Shown here: positions 1-10,438 of the stretch, in pieces | How positions within the stretch are numbered: the first letter of the stretch is position 1 | Layout: each line of letters begins with the position of its first letter | DNA from: Tetracladium setigerum | Lineage: Eukaryota > Ascomycota > Leotiomycetes > Helotiales | NCBI GenBank assembly: GCA_031472005.1 | Contig: PZJY01000001.1 | Coordinates: forward strand, 1,116,001 to 1,180,000 | Direction: 5' to 3' | DNA length: 64,000 bases | Position numbers and translations under genes: made by a program | Notes under the pieces: model-generated | The model's input: only the letters and a program-made list of their open reading frames with translations | Told to the model about the DNA's origin: nothing | Databases searched by the model: none

Positions 1-60
1 TCATGACATTGATGCTCTCCAACAAATCATTGACCAAAGACACAACAGTCAGTCTAACAG

Positions 61-1349
61 TCAATCCAAAATACGGACCAATTGGGCTCGTTGACCTCGG
101 ATTCCTCACAGGAAACGGCCAGATCCATATCATCTAGACATGGGGAGAATTCTGGCGGATTACATACCGACCTCCTGTTCATGGGTGCACAGCTCTCTCC
201 GTCTGCGGGCACAAGTAGAGCACAGCTTGATATTCAATCGCCTGGCGGAGATCTGCTCTCCGACGTGGCCGTCGGGAATACCTACACCAATATTTATTAC
301 CGACCTCAGCAGGAGCCAGACCACGGCACAGAGAGATACGCAGATTATGGGGCTGGTGCTATCGTTCTTCTTGGGATCAGGCAAATCGATCTCATCTACT
401 ACTGTCAGCACCTCTCCGGTTGCCAACAACCTTTTAATGGCGCGGCGGCGCTGCAGGATCATTTCGAATCCGACCACTTCGCCTTTACTCGAATCAGCCC
501 AGCGGTAAAGCATATCTGCCTCAACTGCAAACAGGAGAATGATTCGAACTACATAAGATGCCAGTGGTGCGCAATGCACAATAACATCCAGACTCAGGTT
601 CAAGGCATTTCATCCGCACCCACAATATTTTTACGACCCAGCCAGTGGCCCAGCACCTTTGAGCAATCCTCCGACGGACCATTACAATACTGTGTACGCC
701 ACGTCTGTCAACGATGCCGAGACGGGTCCTTCCCATGGGTCCGGCAATGATTTCGGATCTGATTCATTCGTGGACCAGCCTCCCGACGATTCGTATGGTG
801 GTGGCCCTAGCTATCAGGCATATGGTTTCAATGGTCAGAATGGGTACGACTACACGACAAGAGGTGGTCATCAGTTCCCAGGTGGTTTCCAAGGCGGCTA
901 CTACTATAGAGCTCGTCAAATGGCGCTTAAGCATTCCGTCCCGGCTCGGATCTTGTACAGCAATGCTAAGCGACATTCGCAACGACTCAAGCACCTCTTC
1001 CTCGTCGCGTTCCTCTTGACGGTCATGATGCTCTATCTCACGCATGATGAGATTCTGCGCAAAGCTCGCACACGCTTCCGCAGGCTGGGCCTGAGATTCG
1101 GGAGCACCTTCCGACGATCGGCTTCATCGTCCTCTTTCTCTCGTTTGGAGCGTCCTTCCTGGTGAAGCATCGCATCCGACCGAACACCACGCACTCGGTA
1201 TGTTACATCTGATGCGCTGGGATAGAAGCAAGCTAACATGGTGATAGCCTCCGGCTGCTTCTTGTGCTCTCCGTTCACTTGGTCCATACGCAGACCGATA
1301 CCGAGGGCGGTCTCCCCACGCACATGTTGGTTGTAACGAACATTTATGA
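61..1349 (+). CDS. C2H2 zinc-finger protein with C-terminal membrane segments, 5' partial
   Basis: I do not recognise a named protein. Open reading enters from the left without an in-frame ATG (stops lie before base 55), so the 5' end is outside the window or behind an intron. The first part carries a C2H2-like finger (C-x5-C-x12-H-x4-H, around bases 407-477) and then a C-x2-C-x10-C-x2-C pair (bases 525-570). A Gly/Tyr-rich linker follows. Two hydrophobic stretches near bases 990-1040 and 1111-1160 suggest a tail-anchored or double-spanning membrane protein. The last exon is supported by a textbook intron at 1198-1247 (GTATGT, GCTAAC, GATAG), after which reading ends at TGA 1347-1349. The frame changes near 575-604 and again near 1087-1092, so the gene is not continuous as sequenced. 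It may be mis-sequenced, contain an unrecognised intron, or be decaying. Function is not inferred. Confidence 0.5.
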
Positions 1350-2752
1350 CCAGAGTGATCGTATCTTCCCAGGCTGTCGCGATAATGAATGGTCATGCAT
1401 TACGATTCGTCATGATGTCGATGGGTGAAGAATGATGAATTGATGTGCGCTCACGATCTTTGGATATCCTTTTCATTTGTTTATTCTTGTGCCATTTTCC
1501 TCCAAAATTCACGGGTTGGCGTTGTTCTGGTTTTAATAATACCTAGAGGATTGGCGTTGCATTTAGAGAAGGAACCTTTCATTCCCACATTTCTGTACGA
1601 GTTGTAGATCACGTGTACAGTATGTGGAAGATGGGGAGATGGATGATGATGATGATTTTGTCGGAAGGGAGCGAGGTGGAGGGAAAGATGATGAGAGACA
1701 GTCGAGTAATATTAGTGAAGGACTACAGCGGAGTGTATGTGCCAATCAGAGATTATATCACTTCACCACCAAGTTCCAGGTTTGTTGTAGTTGTTGTGAG
1801 GGTTGATGGTTGACGGCCGTTGACGTTCAACATGTGCAGGAGTGAGGTGAGTCAGAAGTAGTACGTAGCAGGTACTTCCTTACTCTGGACTACTAGCGAC
1901 ACCACCAACGCCCTGCATTGTTCGCTTCCTCTCCTTTTGCTCCCGTTCTACCTTCTTGTTGTGCAGCAGGCAGAGTTCTTATATACCACCAGTTCCACCC
2001 GCTTCTTCCTCTCTGCGATCGATCTGAGGATCTTTGGAGCCACAGTTGGTTGTCGAGATGGTCTTGGTCTTGGTCTTCCCTCCTTCCCATTTCCAGCTTC
2101 TAATAATGAATTGCCATGTTTCATTGGATGCTGTTGCACAGTTGGAGTCATCTTTTTTCTTTGATATGACGCTAGACCCCATCGGGCTGACCGTGTTCTG
2201 GCGTCCGCACTGCCCACCATTTGATTCAAGGGAAGGTGTGGCAGCGCCGAGAAGAGCGAGCCAACAGCCAATCAAAAGTCCCCCAATGGCCCCACCCGTA
2301 TCATTTGGCAGTGTTTTGCGTGAGGTGGACCCTGGCCTAGCCGCTGACGCGCTAGCCGGATTGAGCACGCCGAAGAGGATAATGTGTGTGAAGGTGCCTG
2401 GGAGCTCTGCCTTGTGCAGTTGTGGGGGAACGAGGGACAGTCGGGACGGGAGTATTAGACTCAGCTATTTCCAGGTGAGAGAAGAGATTCACAACGACTC
2501 TTCTCTTTCTCTCTTTCTCGCTCACTCACTCACTTACCCACTAACCAGCGTAACTCATCACATATCTCTCTCCATCATCAATTCTCTCCTCTCCTCTCCT
2601 CTCCTCTACTCTACCCCCCAACCGATCTGGGGAACATCCTCTCTCGCCTTTACGACGAGCCAGAACCACCACCAATTGGCCGTTCGCAGTCCGCATCATA
2701 CTCGCTCACTCTCCTCCACCCCACCAAGAAAAGCCCCCCATCCGCAAGTGCA
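1350..2752. other. Intergenic region, 5' flank of the RPQM gene
   Basis: No gene is seen. The right part looks like a promoter and 5' leader: it is CT-rich, with a CTCTC tract at about 2581-2617 and several C-rich runs before the ATG at 2753. A GATGAT repeat lies at about 1641-1655. Short open frames here overlap each other on both strands and show no protein-like composition. Confidence 0.6.
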
Positions 2753-5354
2753 ATGGCCGCCTCAACCTCCTCCTCCTCCGCTTTCACCTCCTTCACCATC
2801 TCCCAAGCTTTCCTCGGGGCTCCTCTCCAATTCTATCCAGTTCTCGGTTCGCAAGAACTCGAAGATCTCATCGATGCCTTCGTCACCGGCTCGGCCTCCA
2901 AGGCAGACAAGATCTCCGAGGTGACCCTGGATTTCTTCAATAACGCAACCGTCGACCTGAATACCGGCGCCCTGGTAAGACACTACAATGTCTTCGCCGC
3001 CTCAACTTCCACCACCTGGTCCCCAACTCAATCGCAATCCTCGGGTTTCAGCCAGCCATCTACACCCCAAGTCCATCCGAGTCCTTCTCGTCGATAGCCA
3101 ACTTGGGTGACTCTGGATATGGATCGTTCAGCGCGCAGACCCACCCGTGAGAACTTCCACCGCTGCTATCTCCTCCTCCTCTTCCCACCGAGTCTCCAAG
3201 AAGACCAAGAAGACCTCGTCGGAAGCACGATTGCCTGGTTTCTCCATCATGACCAAGGATGGAGTTGATGTCACCAACTCCGCTGGACGAGGGACCAAGA
3301 CCAAGGAACAGAGGGAACATGCGCATCTGATGCGTATCATGAAGGCATGTGAGGCTTGCAAGAAGAAGAAGGTTCGCGTAAGTTGGATTTCACTTTCGTC
3401 CCCCCATTCATACTTTTATATATATATATATAAAAGAAAAACAAAGCTAATTCTTTCCACAGTGCGACCCATCACACCGTCGCTCACCGACCGAAATGTC
3501 ACGAACCTCCTCTGCCACAAACCAAAGCAGCGGTGGTAGCAGCAGCAGCGGTAGTGACATGGGAAGGAGCAGTCGCCCATCATCCCATCAAGTCCCCACA
3601 CCCACCTTCACCAACGCCGCAGATGACTTTGACTTCGTCTTGTTTCCTGATGAGCAGCTCTGGTCGTGGGATTTCAACATGGACTATAGCGGCTTCTCGG
3701 CACCACCGCTTGATTACTATGATGATCTAAGTCCGTCCAGCGGCTTCGATGACAGTAGTAGTAGGAACCACTACGCGCAACAGCATATACCGGCCGCTTC
3801 GCCATTTGATGCAGATCTACTCTTTGGTGAGATCGCGGGCGGCAGAGGCCCCTATCGATCGGGGGGCAACCAGCACGTGCTTCTACCAGATGGGGGCGAA
3901 CTAATGAGTGATTCCTCACTTCGACAACGCCCACAACTAGCACGCTCCTCAGACATCCTTCACAATGTCGGCAGCGACGATGTAAGGGCGAATGCGAATG
4001 CAGAGGGTGCTGAGCGAATCAGTTCTTCACTTCACCAACATCCACAAATGGAAAGTCCAGCTGGCCTTTTCGACAGCCCAGGGTTCGTGGTATCAAATGC
4101 AAAGCCGATGATCCTGTCAGATGGGGGCGACCTTACAAGTACTGCTCTTCGACAACTTCCACAAATGGAAAGTCCAACTGGCCTACTCAGCAACACACGA
4201 TCTGTGGTATCAAGTGCAGAGCCAATGATTCTGTCAGATGGGGGCGAACTAACGAGTACTGCTCTACGCCAACGTCCACAAATGGAAAGCTCATCAGACC
4301 TTTTCGACGTGGCCATGATTCCCGCATCAAGGGCGAATGGCAATGGTTTCAAGCGAAAGAGCGATTCTTCTCGATTCCATCCACGAACCGCACACTCCGA
4401 GCAACTCCAGGTAACTGTAGACGGGCTTCACCAAACAAGCGCATCGCTTCAACAACGACCGCAGATGGCAAGTCTATTGGAACTTCCCCACACCGCTGGC
4501 TTCCTTGATGCAAGCTCCAACGGTGTTGGATCACTGCGCACTTCCTCTCGAAACCGCCCACAAATGGAAAGCTCTGTTGAGCTCCTCCACGCCGGTGGTC
4601 TCTTTGAGACTGGCATTCTCCCAGAGAGTCGACAACGTCCACAGATGATTAGCTCTACCGGGTTCATCGTCAAGACTGGCCTCGTCTCTTCAGATTCCGA
4701 GTCGTACATCCATCCAAGCAGAATCTAACCTCGGAACTCCTTGGCGATCTAGCACTTCAATCTCAATCCCCACAACTCTACAGTGAACGCCGAAGCCATC
4801 GTCACCGTCAAACCTTGATCAGTAGTCTTCCATTACAACAACAGAATTCTGCCAACGTTGGCAGTCTTTTGGACCATACTCACAATATAGGCGGCTGCAC
4901 TGCAAGCAGTGATGGCAGTGGTAATACAGACGGCAAGATTGGCACCACTCGAGATCATTTCCGAGACCATATCCAACACCTATCCCTCCGAGCACAACAA
5001 TCCATCCATGATTCCATGGGCTCCGAAGACCAGTTGGCTTCTAGTGGAAGTGGCATCACTTCTACAAGAACGCTACTCCTTCTTGGTTTATTGCATGTCG
5101 TGCAGTTGATGACCAGGGTCTTCGGAATCTTCACTGGTATTCTTGTTCATGGTCAAAGTGTTCAGACACAAAGGAAGACAAGCACTACTTTGTGCAATCA
5201 AGGATATGGAACTTTGTTCGAAGCTCTGTTTGGGGAAAGTGGTTATTCGGGAATTGGAATTGATGATGTGGATGCGATGATTAGTAGGAGAGCACCGTTG
5301 TCTTCTTTTCACTTGACGAGAGGGATGACGATGGGTTTAGGGATGGTTGTTTAG
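2753..5354 (+). CDS. Putative regulator with a half zinc cluster and RPQM repeats
   Basis: Exon 1 starts at ATG 2753. Intron 2975-3051 (GTAAGA...TTTCAG) and intron 3378-3462 (GTAAGT...CCACAG) are clear. The second intron splits a basic cysteine motif, ACEACKKKKVR|CDPSH, which equals the first half of a Zn2Cys6 cluster (C-x2-C-x6-C). No second cysteine triad follows, so only three zinc ligands of this type are present. The C-terminal half is Ser-rich and holds seven copies of a short motif, roughly [RQN]-x-PQ-[ML]-x-S, at about 3922, 4033, 4150, 4267, 4450, 4549 and 4630. Three of these sit in a 117-bp tandem unit. A hydrophobic stretch lies near 5071-5150. Frame breaks at 3144-3146 and about 4690-4720 must each be read as one missing base to reach the end at TAG 5352-5354. 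A DNA- or nucleic-acid-binding role is an inference from the basic Cys motif. No family name is claimed. Confidence 0.65.
3416..3434. repeat. (TA)n microsatellite inside an intron
   Basis: A short TA tract lies within the 3378-3462 intron of the half-zinc-cluster gene, between donor and branch region. Confidence 0.8.
4033..4650 (+). repeat. Degenerate coding repeat (RPQM units)
   Basis: Six of the seven RPQM motif copies fall here, the first being upstream at 3922. Spacings between successive copies are 111, 117, 117, 183, 99 and 81 bp, all multiples of three, so the repeat was amplified in frame. The 117-bp units at 4033, 4150 and 4267 are the most alike and also share an upstream SDGG[DE]LTSTALRQ segment. 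Later copies have diverged and keep only the core motif. Confidence 0.8.
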
Positions 5355-6271
5355 CGATGGAAGTTTTCTTTCGTTTGATAATTCTGATGGGTTTTTTTTC
5401 TTTCTACTTTCTTGGGGGCGAAGGGGGTTGACTGTTGTGTTTTGTTTTTTGAAGGTTCTGGAAAAGGTACCAGGGGATTGATGGAGAAGAGGAGAGAAGA
5501 GAAGATGGTAGTAGAGAAGAAGGGGTAGAGGTTAAACGTCCTCCCTCAACTCGTCCTCATTTTATGATGACGACGATTTATGGTTTTTGTTGTTTTGTGG
5601 GGAGTTTGCTTTCATGTGCGTTATATTTTTTGGCTTGGTCGTTTCAACATGTCACTTACATAGCCTGCGTTAGCCTGCCTGCCTTCTTCCTTGTTTTGTA
5701 TCAACATAGCAAAGAGAGTTTGGGGCATACAGTCATAAAAAGGATGATTTTGTTCCTTCACATGAACCTTGATGCACTCACTGTCTTCACCGCTTTGCCT
5801 TCGTGACTTTTCGTGACTTCCCTGCTTCCGCAAGCCCCTGATGTCCACAGGAAGCGTGTGAATTCCCTCCCTTCCTCCCTTCTCTTCCTCCTTCCTTCCC
5901 TTCATTGTATATATGAAGTTACCAAAATAGCTCAAATTATTTCACTCATTTGATCCTTTCCTATCGACATGTTATTCATGGATAGAGATAGGTAGAGAAA
6001 TTCAAGGTGAGTAAGTAATAATTCGGATTGCTGGTTGTTCATGAGAAGAAGATATCTACATCTAACTGCTGTTTTGTTCTGTTCTTCCCGTCTCATTCAA
6101 TTCACCATTATCACCCATTCCTCCCTCCCTTCCTCTCTTCCTTTCTTCCTAAAAAGAAACGTTTCTTCCAGACACCAAAACAAATAACACACCGATCCCT
6201 ATCACCCATCCTATCATCCACCATCAACTATCACCCCCGCACTCTTCCATCCTCTTCTTCTTCATCGCCAT
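5355..6271. other. Convergent intergenic region
   Basis: This lies between the 3' ends of the RPQM gene and the ZGRF1-like gene. It contains T-rich and CT-rich tracts (5391-5410, 5870-5905, 6115-6150) typical of 3' untranslated sequence and polypyrimidine spacers. No gene is seen. Confidence 0.6.
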
Positions 6272-9200
6272 CTACCTGTACCCAACGACTCCACTCCCCA
6301 AACAAATCAAAAGCCTCTCTACACACGGACCATCCTTGACCCCAATTCCATTCTCACGTTGCTGCTTCCATCCCGTTTCGGCATCTACTGCAGCTTCTCC
6401 TTGTCCATTATTCCTACCTATGCCACCTATTCCACCACCACCACCCCCACCATTACCAGGTCTACCTAAAACCAACACCCTACTACTACTACTCCCTCCC
6501 CCATCATCCTGTCCAGCGGCCTGCTCATTTGAGACGCGAGATCGAAGCGGTGGAGGGGGGAGGGCGGGATAGATTCTTTTGGATATGTTGTTTCCGATGT
6601 TCACATTTCCACTTCCGCTTCCATTTGCATTTCCATGAGTATTGCCAACACCAGGTCGTAAAGGAGGGGTAAATGCGGAAATGGCAAGATGATGTACGGG
6701 AGGTACTGCTAGTTGGGGTGGCGGTGGCATGATACTAAATCCCGTCCCCATACCAGCAGCACCTACAGAAGAAGGTGTTTGGATCTCGCTCGCATTGATC
6801 GTAGAAGCTGCTAGCTCTTGTAGGGATTTATGACCTTTCCCTTTGAGGGTTGTAGCTGGGTTTGTGACTTTTGGTTTTGATGGTTGTTGATGTTGTCGAA
6901 CGATGGGAATGAGAGCAGCCAGAGGAATGTCGGGGGCAGGAATGGGCGCTGCAGGTATATCGGTCAGATCTATCGCTGGAGTTGATTCCGCCGCTTCGAG
7001 TGTTGCTTGGCCGGGATATAAACCTTGTGATTGTGTCTGTGGAGAGGACGAATTGGGTGAAGGCTTGATAATATGTTTCTGCTGCTTCAGAGTGGTCTCG
7101 ATTTGTGCGAATACAGGCACAGGGCGCTCAAGTGTTTTCGTAACAGGATTGATATCAATATCTGGAAGTGCGGGCTTGAATTCTGTGTTGTTTTTGGCTG
7201 GAGAATTGATGATTGATCTGAAGCGAGCAGTTCCGAATTCAATTGCGCCCGTGAGATTAGGAGTGATTGATGAACTCGCAGTCAAGATGGGGGATTGTGA
7301 AGGTTCGCTAGGTGGGATTGCAGATGGAAACTCTACTTTTCCTGGTGGATTTGGAGACCTGAGAACTGGAGCCTTTGTGGAAAGGGCTTTAGTCTTTGGC
7401 TGCTCGATCTTTCTGTTGACATCCAGATACGAAGGTTGTTTTTCAACAAGTATCTTTTCGACGAGCTTACCGGAACTTGACAGTGGATCTTTCTTTCCCG
7501 GCTGAGGCGCATCCTCATTCGGACGGTCCTGAAGAATAGATGCGCATGCACCAACCGGTGAGGATCCTTGATCCCAATCGTTTGTAGCTGGTATTACTGA
7601 CGATACATGTTTCGTCGTAGGAATTGTCTCTACGGCCTCAAAATATGGGAACGTAGAATCCAGATCAGAGTCGATTGTGGCAGGTATTGTAACAGGCAAT
7701 ATTGTAGCTTTGGAGACGATTCTCGTCACTTCTGCAGCTGCATGCGAATCCGTCCGATCTGGAGGCTTCGACGTCGGCTTGGTGGGTTCATTCCGCACAA
7801 TTTGAACACTCTTACGAGAGAGCAGAAAGTCGATGGTTTGGTGATTAATCCCACTATCTGGAGGAGATGAACTTGTGCTTTTTGGCTCGTGGAGGACCTG
7901 CTTTTTGCTCTTCAGTCGAGCTTGCAATTTGGCTTCCTGTTTCTGGACAAATGCGTTCAACTGCATGGTATCTTGAGACATGACAATTTCATCATCATTT
8001 GATTTCAGCCGTGATAGAGATCTCGCATTGGCGTGGCCGTTCGCTGGCGGATTACTCGGAGTCCGCGTGAGCGAACGATCTCTATGCATCATCATTTTTC
8101 TCTGCGGCTTTGATTTGATCCGCAACGAAGAGACCTGGCTTTCTTGTCTTATTTCGCCGACCATATAACTTCCAGTAACAGGAGTACGCATGTCTTTGGT
8201 ATGCTTGTGCACAGGAGCAACAATATCGTTCTGGCTTGGAGAGGGCGATCTTAGGAGCGGAAGCGAGTCTCGCCTAGAAGCCCTCGACATCTCTTTCGTG
8301 ATTTTTGTAGTCCGCGCTTTCTTGCCCTGTTGGGCATTCTCTGCTGAGCTCTCCGGAGCGAATGGATTTCTCCTCGACTCTTTCCTCCCCTTGGTGATCT
8401 TGGAGGCGACAGCCAATTTATGTGGAAGCTGGATATCATTCTCCGACTCTTCTTCCGCACTGCTCAGTGTCTTGGACTTTCTCATACCGGACTTCAACAA
8501 CTCGGCGGTCTTGGTTGAATTTTTGGCCACTTTCTTTGGCGGCTGAACCTCGTCTTCTGAGCTTTCCAAAGGCAACGAAGTTCGTTCTAATGTATTTTGG
8601 GGTTTAGAAGCAAATTTCGGAACAGCCGTTACAAATTTCTGGCCCTCTTCTTCCGACGATGTGTCCAGTTCGATCGGAACGAGAGGTTTCTTTAATTTGG
8701 GTTTTGATAGTCCAACTTCCCTCCTGGCCGGTGGCATTGAAAGGTTGAGCGACGTACCGACAAGATTTCCAGCGTATGTGCTTTTTGGCGGGGGCGACCT
8801 CCGTTGTCTCTTTTTCATCGTTGAACCTCTCTGCTCTTGATGATCAACTGCTCTAGCTTGTTGAGATAATACTTCCTCGTCGTCATCCAACGTCAAATCA
8901 ATGGGTCCGGGCCTGGGGACAGTGGTGACCTTCATCGGTTCGTATCGAATCGGGACTGAACTGGGAGGTCTCGAAGAGCTCAAAGACAAGGACACTCCCA
9001 TCAGATTCTGTGCATATCCATTCTTGCTGGCAGCTTGGTTTATCTTCTGCCTTTTCGCTGGCCTCTCAATTTCCTTTTCCCTGATATTGTCAACAGCTTG
9101 CCGCTGCCTATCGTCAAAAGGAGACGTAGTCGGCATCAATGCCCTGCCATAATGTCCGGAGGGAGTCAACATGGAACTGAGAGGCTTGTGAAGAGGATAA

Positions 9201-9640
9201 AAGCCTGGTGTCCCATCATTTCGGATTGGGGCTGCCTGTGCTCGTAAAGGTGTTCCTTTGGCAATTTTCGCCGCAGCTCTATCTTCTTTCTCCTTGATCC
9301 TCTTTTCCACCAACTCTGTCAAATCTTGGTTCGTTTTACCTACACATTCTCCTACTTCAACTAGTATTCCCCCTCTTTCTAATTCCAACTCCTCGCCTTC
9401 CGCTAGAAGAGAATCGTCTCGCCAGTGTGAATCCCCCACGAAATTCGACCTTTCATCGTATACCATAACCCGCTTGTTGTGCGTGTGGAAGTTCAATTTT
9501 CCATCTTGCCATCGTTTCTGTTTCCGTCGAAGGTCGGATGTGAAAAGGCATCGAAACTCGAGGACAGGCGCGGTATTCTGAGTGTGTGGAACAGCCAATG
9601 AAGTCAAAGTCGCAGATGGTGATCCGTAAGAGAGCGGCAT
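6272..9640 (-). CDS. ZGRF1-like N-terminal domain protein (Mte1/Dbl2-type)
   Basis: One uninterrupted 1122-residue frame from ATG at 9640. Residues about 25-105 match the ZGRF1-like N-terminal domain (formerly DUF2439), with the signature run RCLFTSDLRRKQKRWQDG followed by KLNFHTHNKRVMVYDE and a GDSHW segment. In yeasts this domain defines Mte1 (S. cerevisiae) and Dbl2 (S. pombe), which bind the Mph1/Fml1 helicase at recombination intermediates and shortened telomeres. A nuclear role in D-loop or fork processing is therefore the family expectation, not something seen here. The remainder is low-complexity and probably disordered, rich in Ser, Pro and Lys. Two SUMO-interaction-like segments are visible, IDLTLDDDEE near residue 250 and AIDLTD near residue 888. 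The tail is Gly/Pro-rich. No helicase domain is present, in contrast to animal ZGRF1. It is divergently placed to the BAR-SH3 gene, with about 800 bp between starts. Confidence 0.85.
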   Translation of the reverse strand: MPLSYGSPSATLTSLAVPHTQNTAPVLEFRCLFTSDLRRKQKRWQDGKLNFHTHNKRVMVYDERSNFVGDSHWRDDSLLAEGEELELERGGILVEVGECVGKTNQDLTELVEKRIKEKEDRAAAKIAKGTPLRAQAAPIRNDGTPGFYPLHKPLSSMLTPSGHYGRALMPTTSPFDDRQRQAVDNIREKEIERPAKRQKINQAASKNGYAQNLMGVSLSLSSSRPPSSVPIRYEPMKVTTVPRPGPIDLTLDDDEEVLSQQARAVDHQEQRGSTMKKRQRRSPPPKSTYAGNLVGTSLNLSMPPARREVGLSKPKLKKPLVPIELDTSSEEEGQKFVTAVPKFASKPQNTLERTSLPLESSEDEVQPPKKVAKNSTKTAELLKSGMRKSKTLSSAEEESENDIQLPHKLAVASKITKGRKESRRNPFAPESSAENAQQGKKARTTKITKEMSRASRRDSLPLLRSPSPSQNDIVAPVHKHTKDMRTPVTGSYMVGEIRQESQVSSLRIKSKPQRKMMMHRDRSLTRTPSNPPANGHANARSLSRLKSNDDEIVMSQDTMQLNAFVQKQEAKLQARLKSKKQVLHEPKSTSSSPPDSGINHQTIDFLLSRKSVQIVRNEPTKPTSKPPDRTDSHAAAEVTRIVSKATILPVTIPATIDSDLDSTFPYFEAVETIPTTKHVSSVIPATNDWDQGSSPVGACASILQDRPNEDAPQPGKKDPLSSSGKLVEKILVEKQPSYLDVNRKIEQPKTKALSTKAPVLRSPNPPGKVEFPSAIPPSEPSQSPILTASSSITPNLTGAIEFGTARFRSIINSPAKNNTEFKPALPDIDINPVTKTLERPVPVFAQIETTLKQQKHIIKPSPNSSSPQTQSQGLYPGQATLEAAESTPAIDLTDIPAAPIPAPDIPLAALIPIVRQHQQPSKPKVTNPATTLKGKGHKSLQELAASTINASEIQTPSSVGAAGMGTGFSIMPPPPQLAVPPVHHLAISAFTPPLRPGVGNTHGNANGSGSGNVNIGNNISKRIYPALPPPPLRSRVSNEQAAGQDDGGGSSSSRVLVLGRPGNGGGGGGGIGGIGRNNGQGEAAVDAETGWKQQRENGIGVKDGPCVERLLICLGSGVVGYR

Positions 9641-10438
9641 TGTCGGGAGAGCTTGGGATATAGGAGGGCTTCATGGCATCGATGTAGCTTGCGCTGTACC
9701 CTGGTTGGGATGTCAGCATCAAAAGATGGAGTTGGGTTGACGACGCGCTTTGTTTTCCTGGAGACTTGACCGACCACCGCGACATCCCGTGATGATGTGG
9801 GGTGGTGAGTTATCTTGGCAGGATAACCTTGTGTGGGCTGACTGACTTCAACAAACTCTTGTCTAACATAGGGGTGAGTTCCATTTACTTGGGGAAAATT
9901 GGATAAGTAGGAAATAAAATAAAACAGTAAATACAACTTCCTTTCCATTCACTTCCTCTTTTCAAGACTTCTTCTCTACGTTGTTCCTCCCATCAGCACA
10001 TCTTCAAAAAAGAATCCCCTGAGGCTAATTTTAAACCAAGCCAGCACTGGGCTTTGCCTCTACTCGGCCAAGTCTCACTCAACAACCCCGCCATCTCTTG
10101 GACACAGCTGTGCAACCCTGTCAAGCCTGTCTTGTTTCAGCACATCGTATTATTACTTTGGCACTGAACTAGCTGGTGACGACGTACTGTACTTCGACCT
10201 ACTCTCTCCCCTGCCTCGTCGTCGATCAATGTGTGGGCTGCGTCTTCAGAATAAGCAAATCTGCATTGACAAGTATTTCGAGAGCGGCAACCTGTAGCTG
10301 ACTCCTCCCATCCATCCCCTCCCTCAGCTTTCTCGGGGCAAGAACATTCCCGCGCTGTTCATTCCTCAGCCTGCCGAGTCCCGAGTCGACAACAACAGAA
10401 CCACATCAGTCCTCCTCGTTGGAGCATCTCCACTCAAG
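9641..10438. promoter_or_regulatory. Divergent promoter region
   Basis: The only sequence between the starts of the ZGRF1-like gene (minus) and the BAR-SH3 gene (plus), so it must hold both promoters and leaders. A GTACTGTAC motif lies at 10184-10192. No gene is seen. Short minus-strand frames at 9604-9948 show no recognisable product. Confidence 0.55.

Noticed and set aside
9604..9948. Minus-strand frames upstream of the ZGRF1-like gene
   Set aside because: No homology and they lie in the divergent promoter; not joined to the gene by good splice sites.
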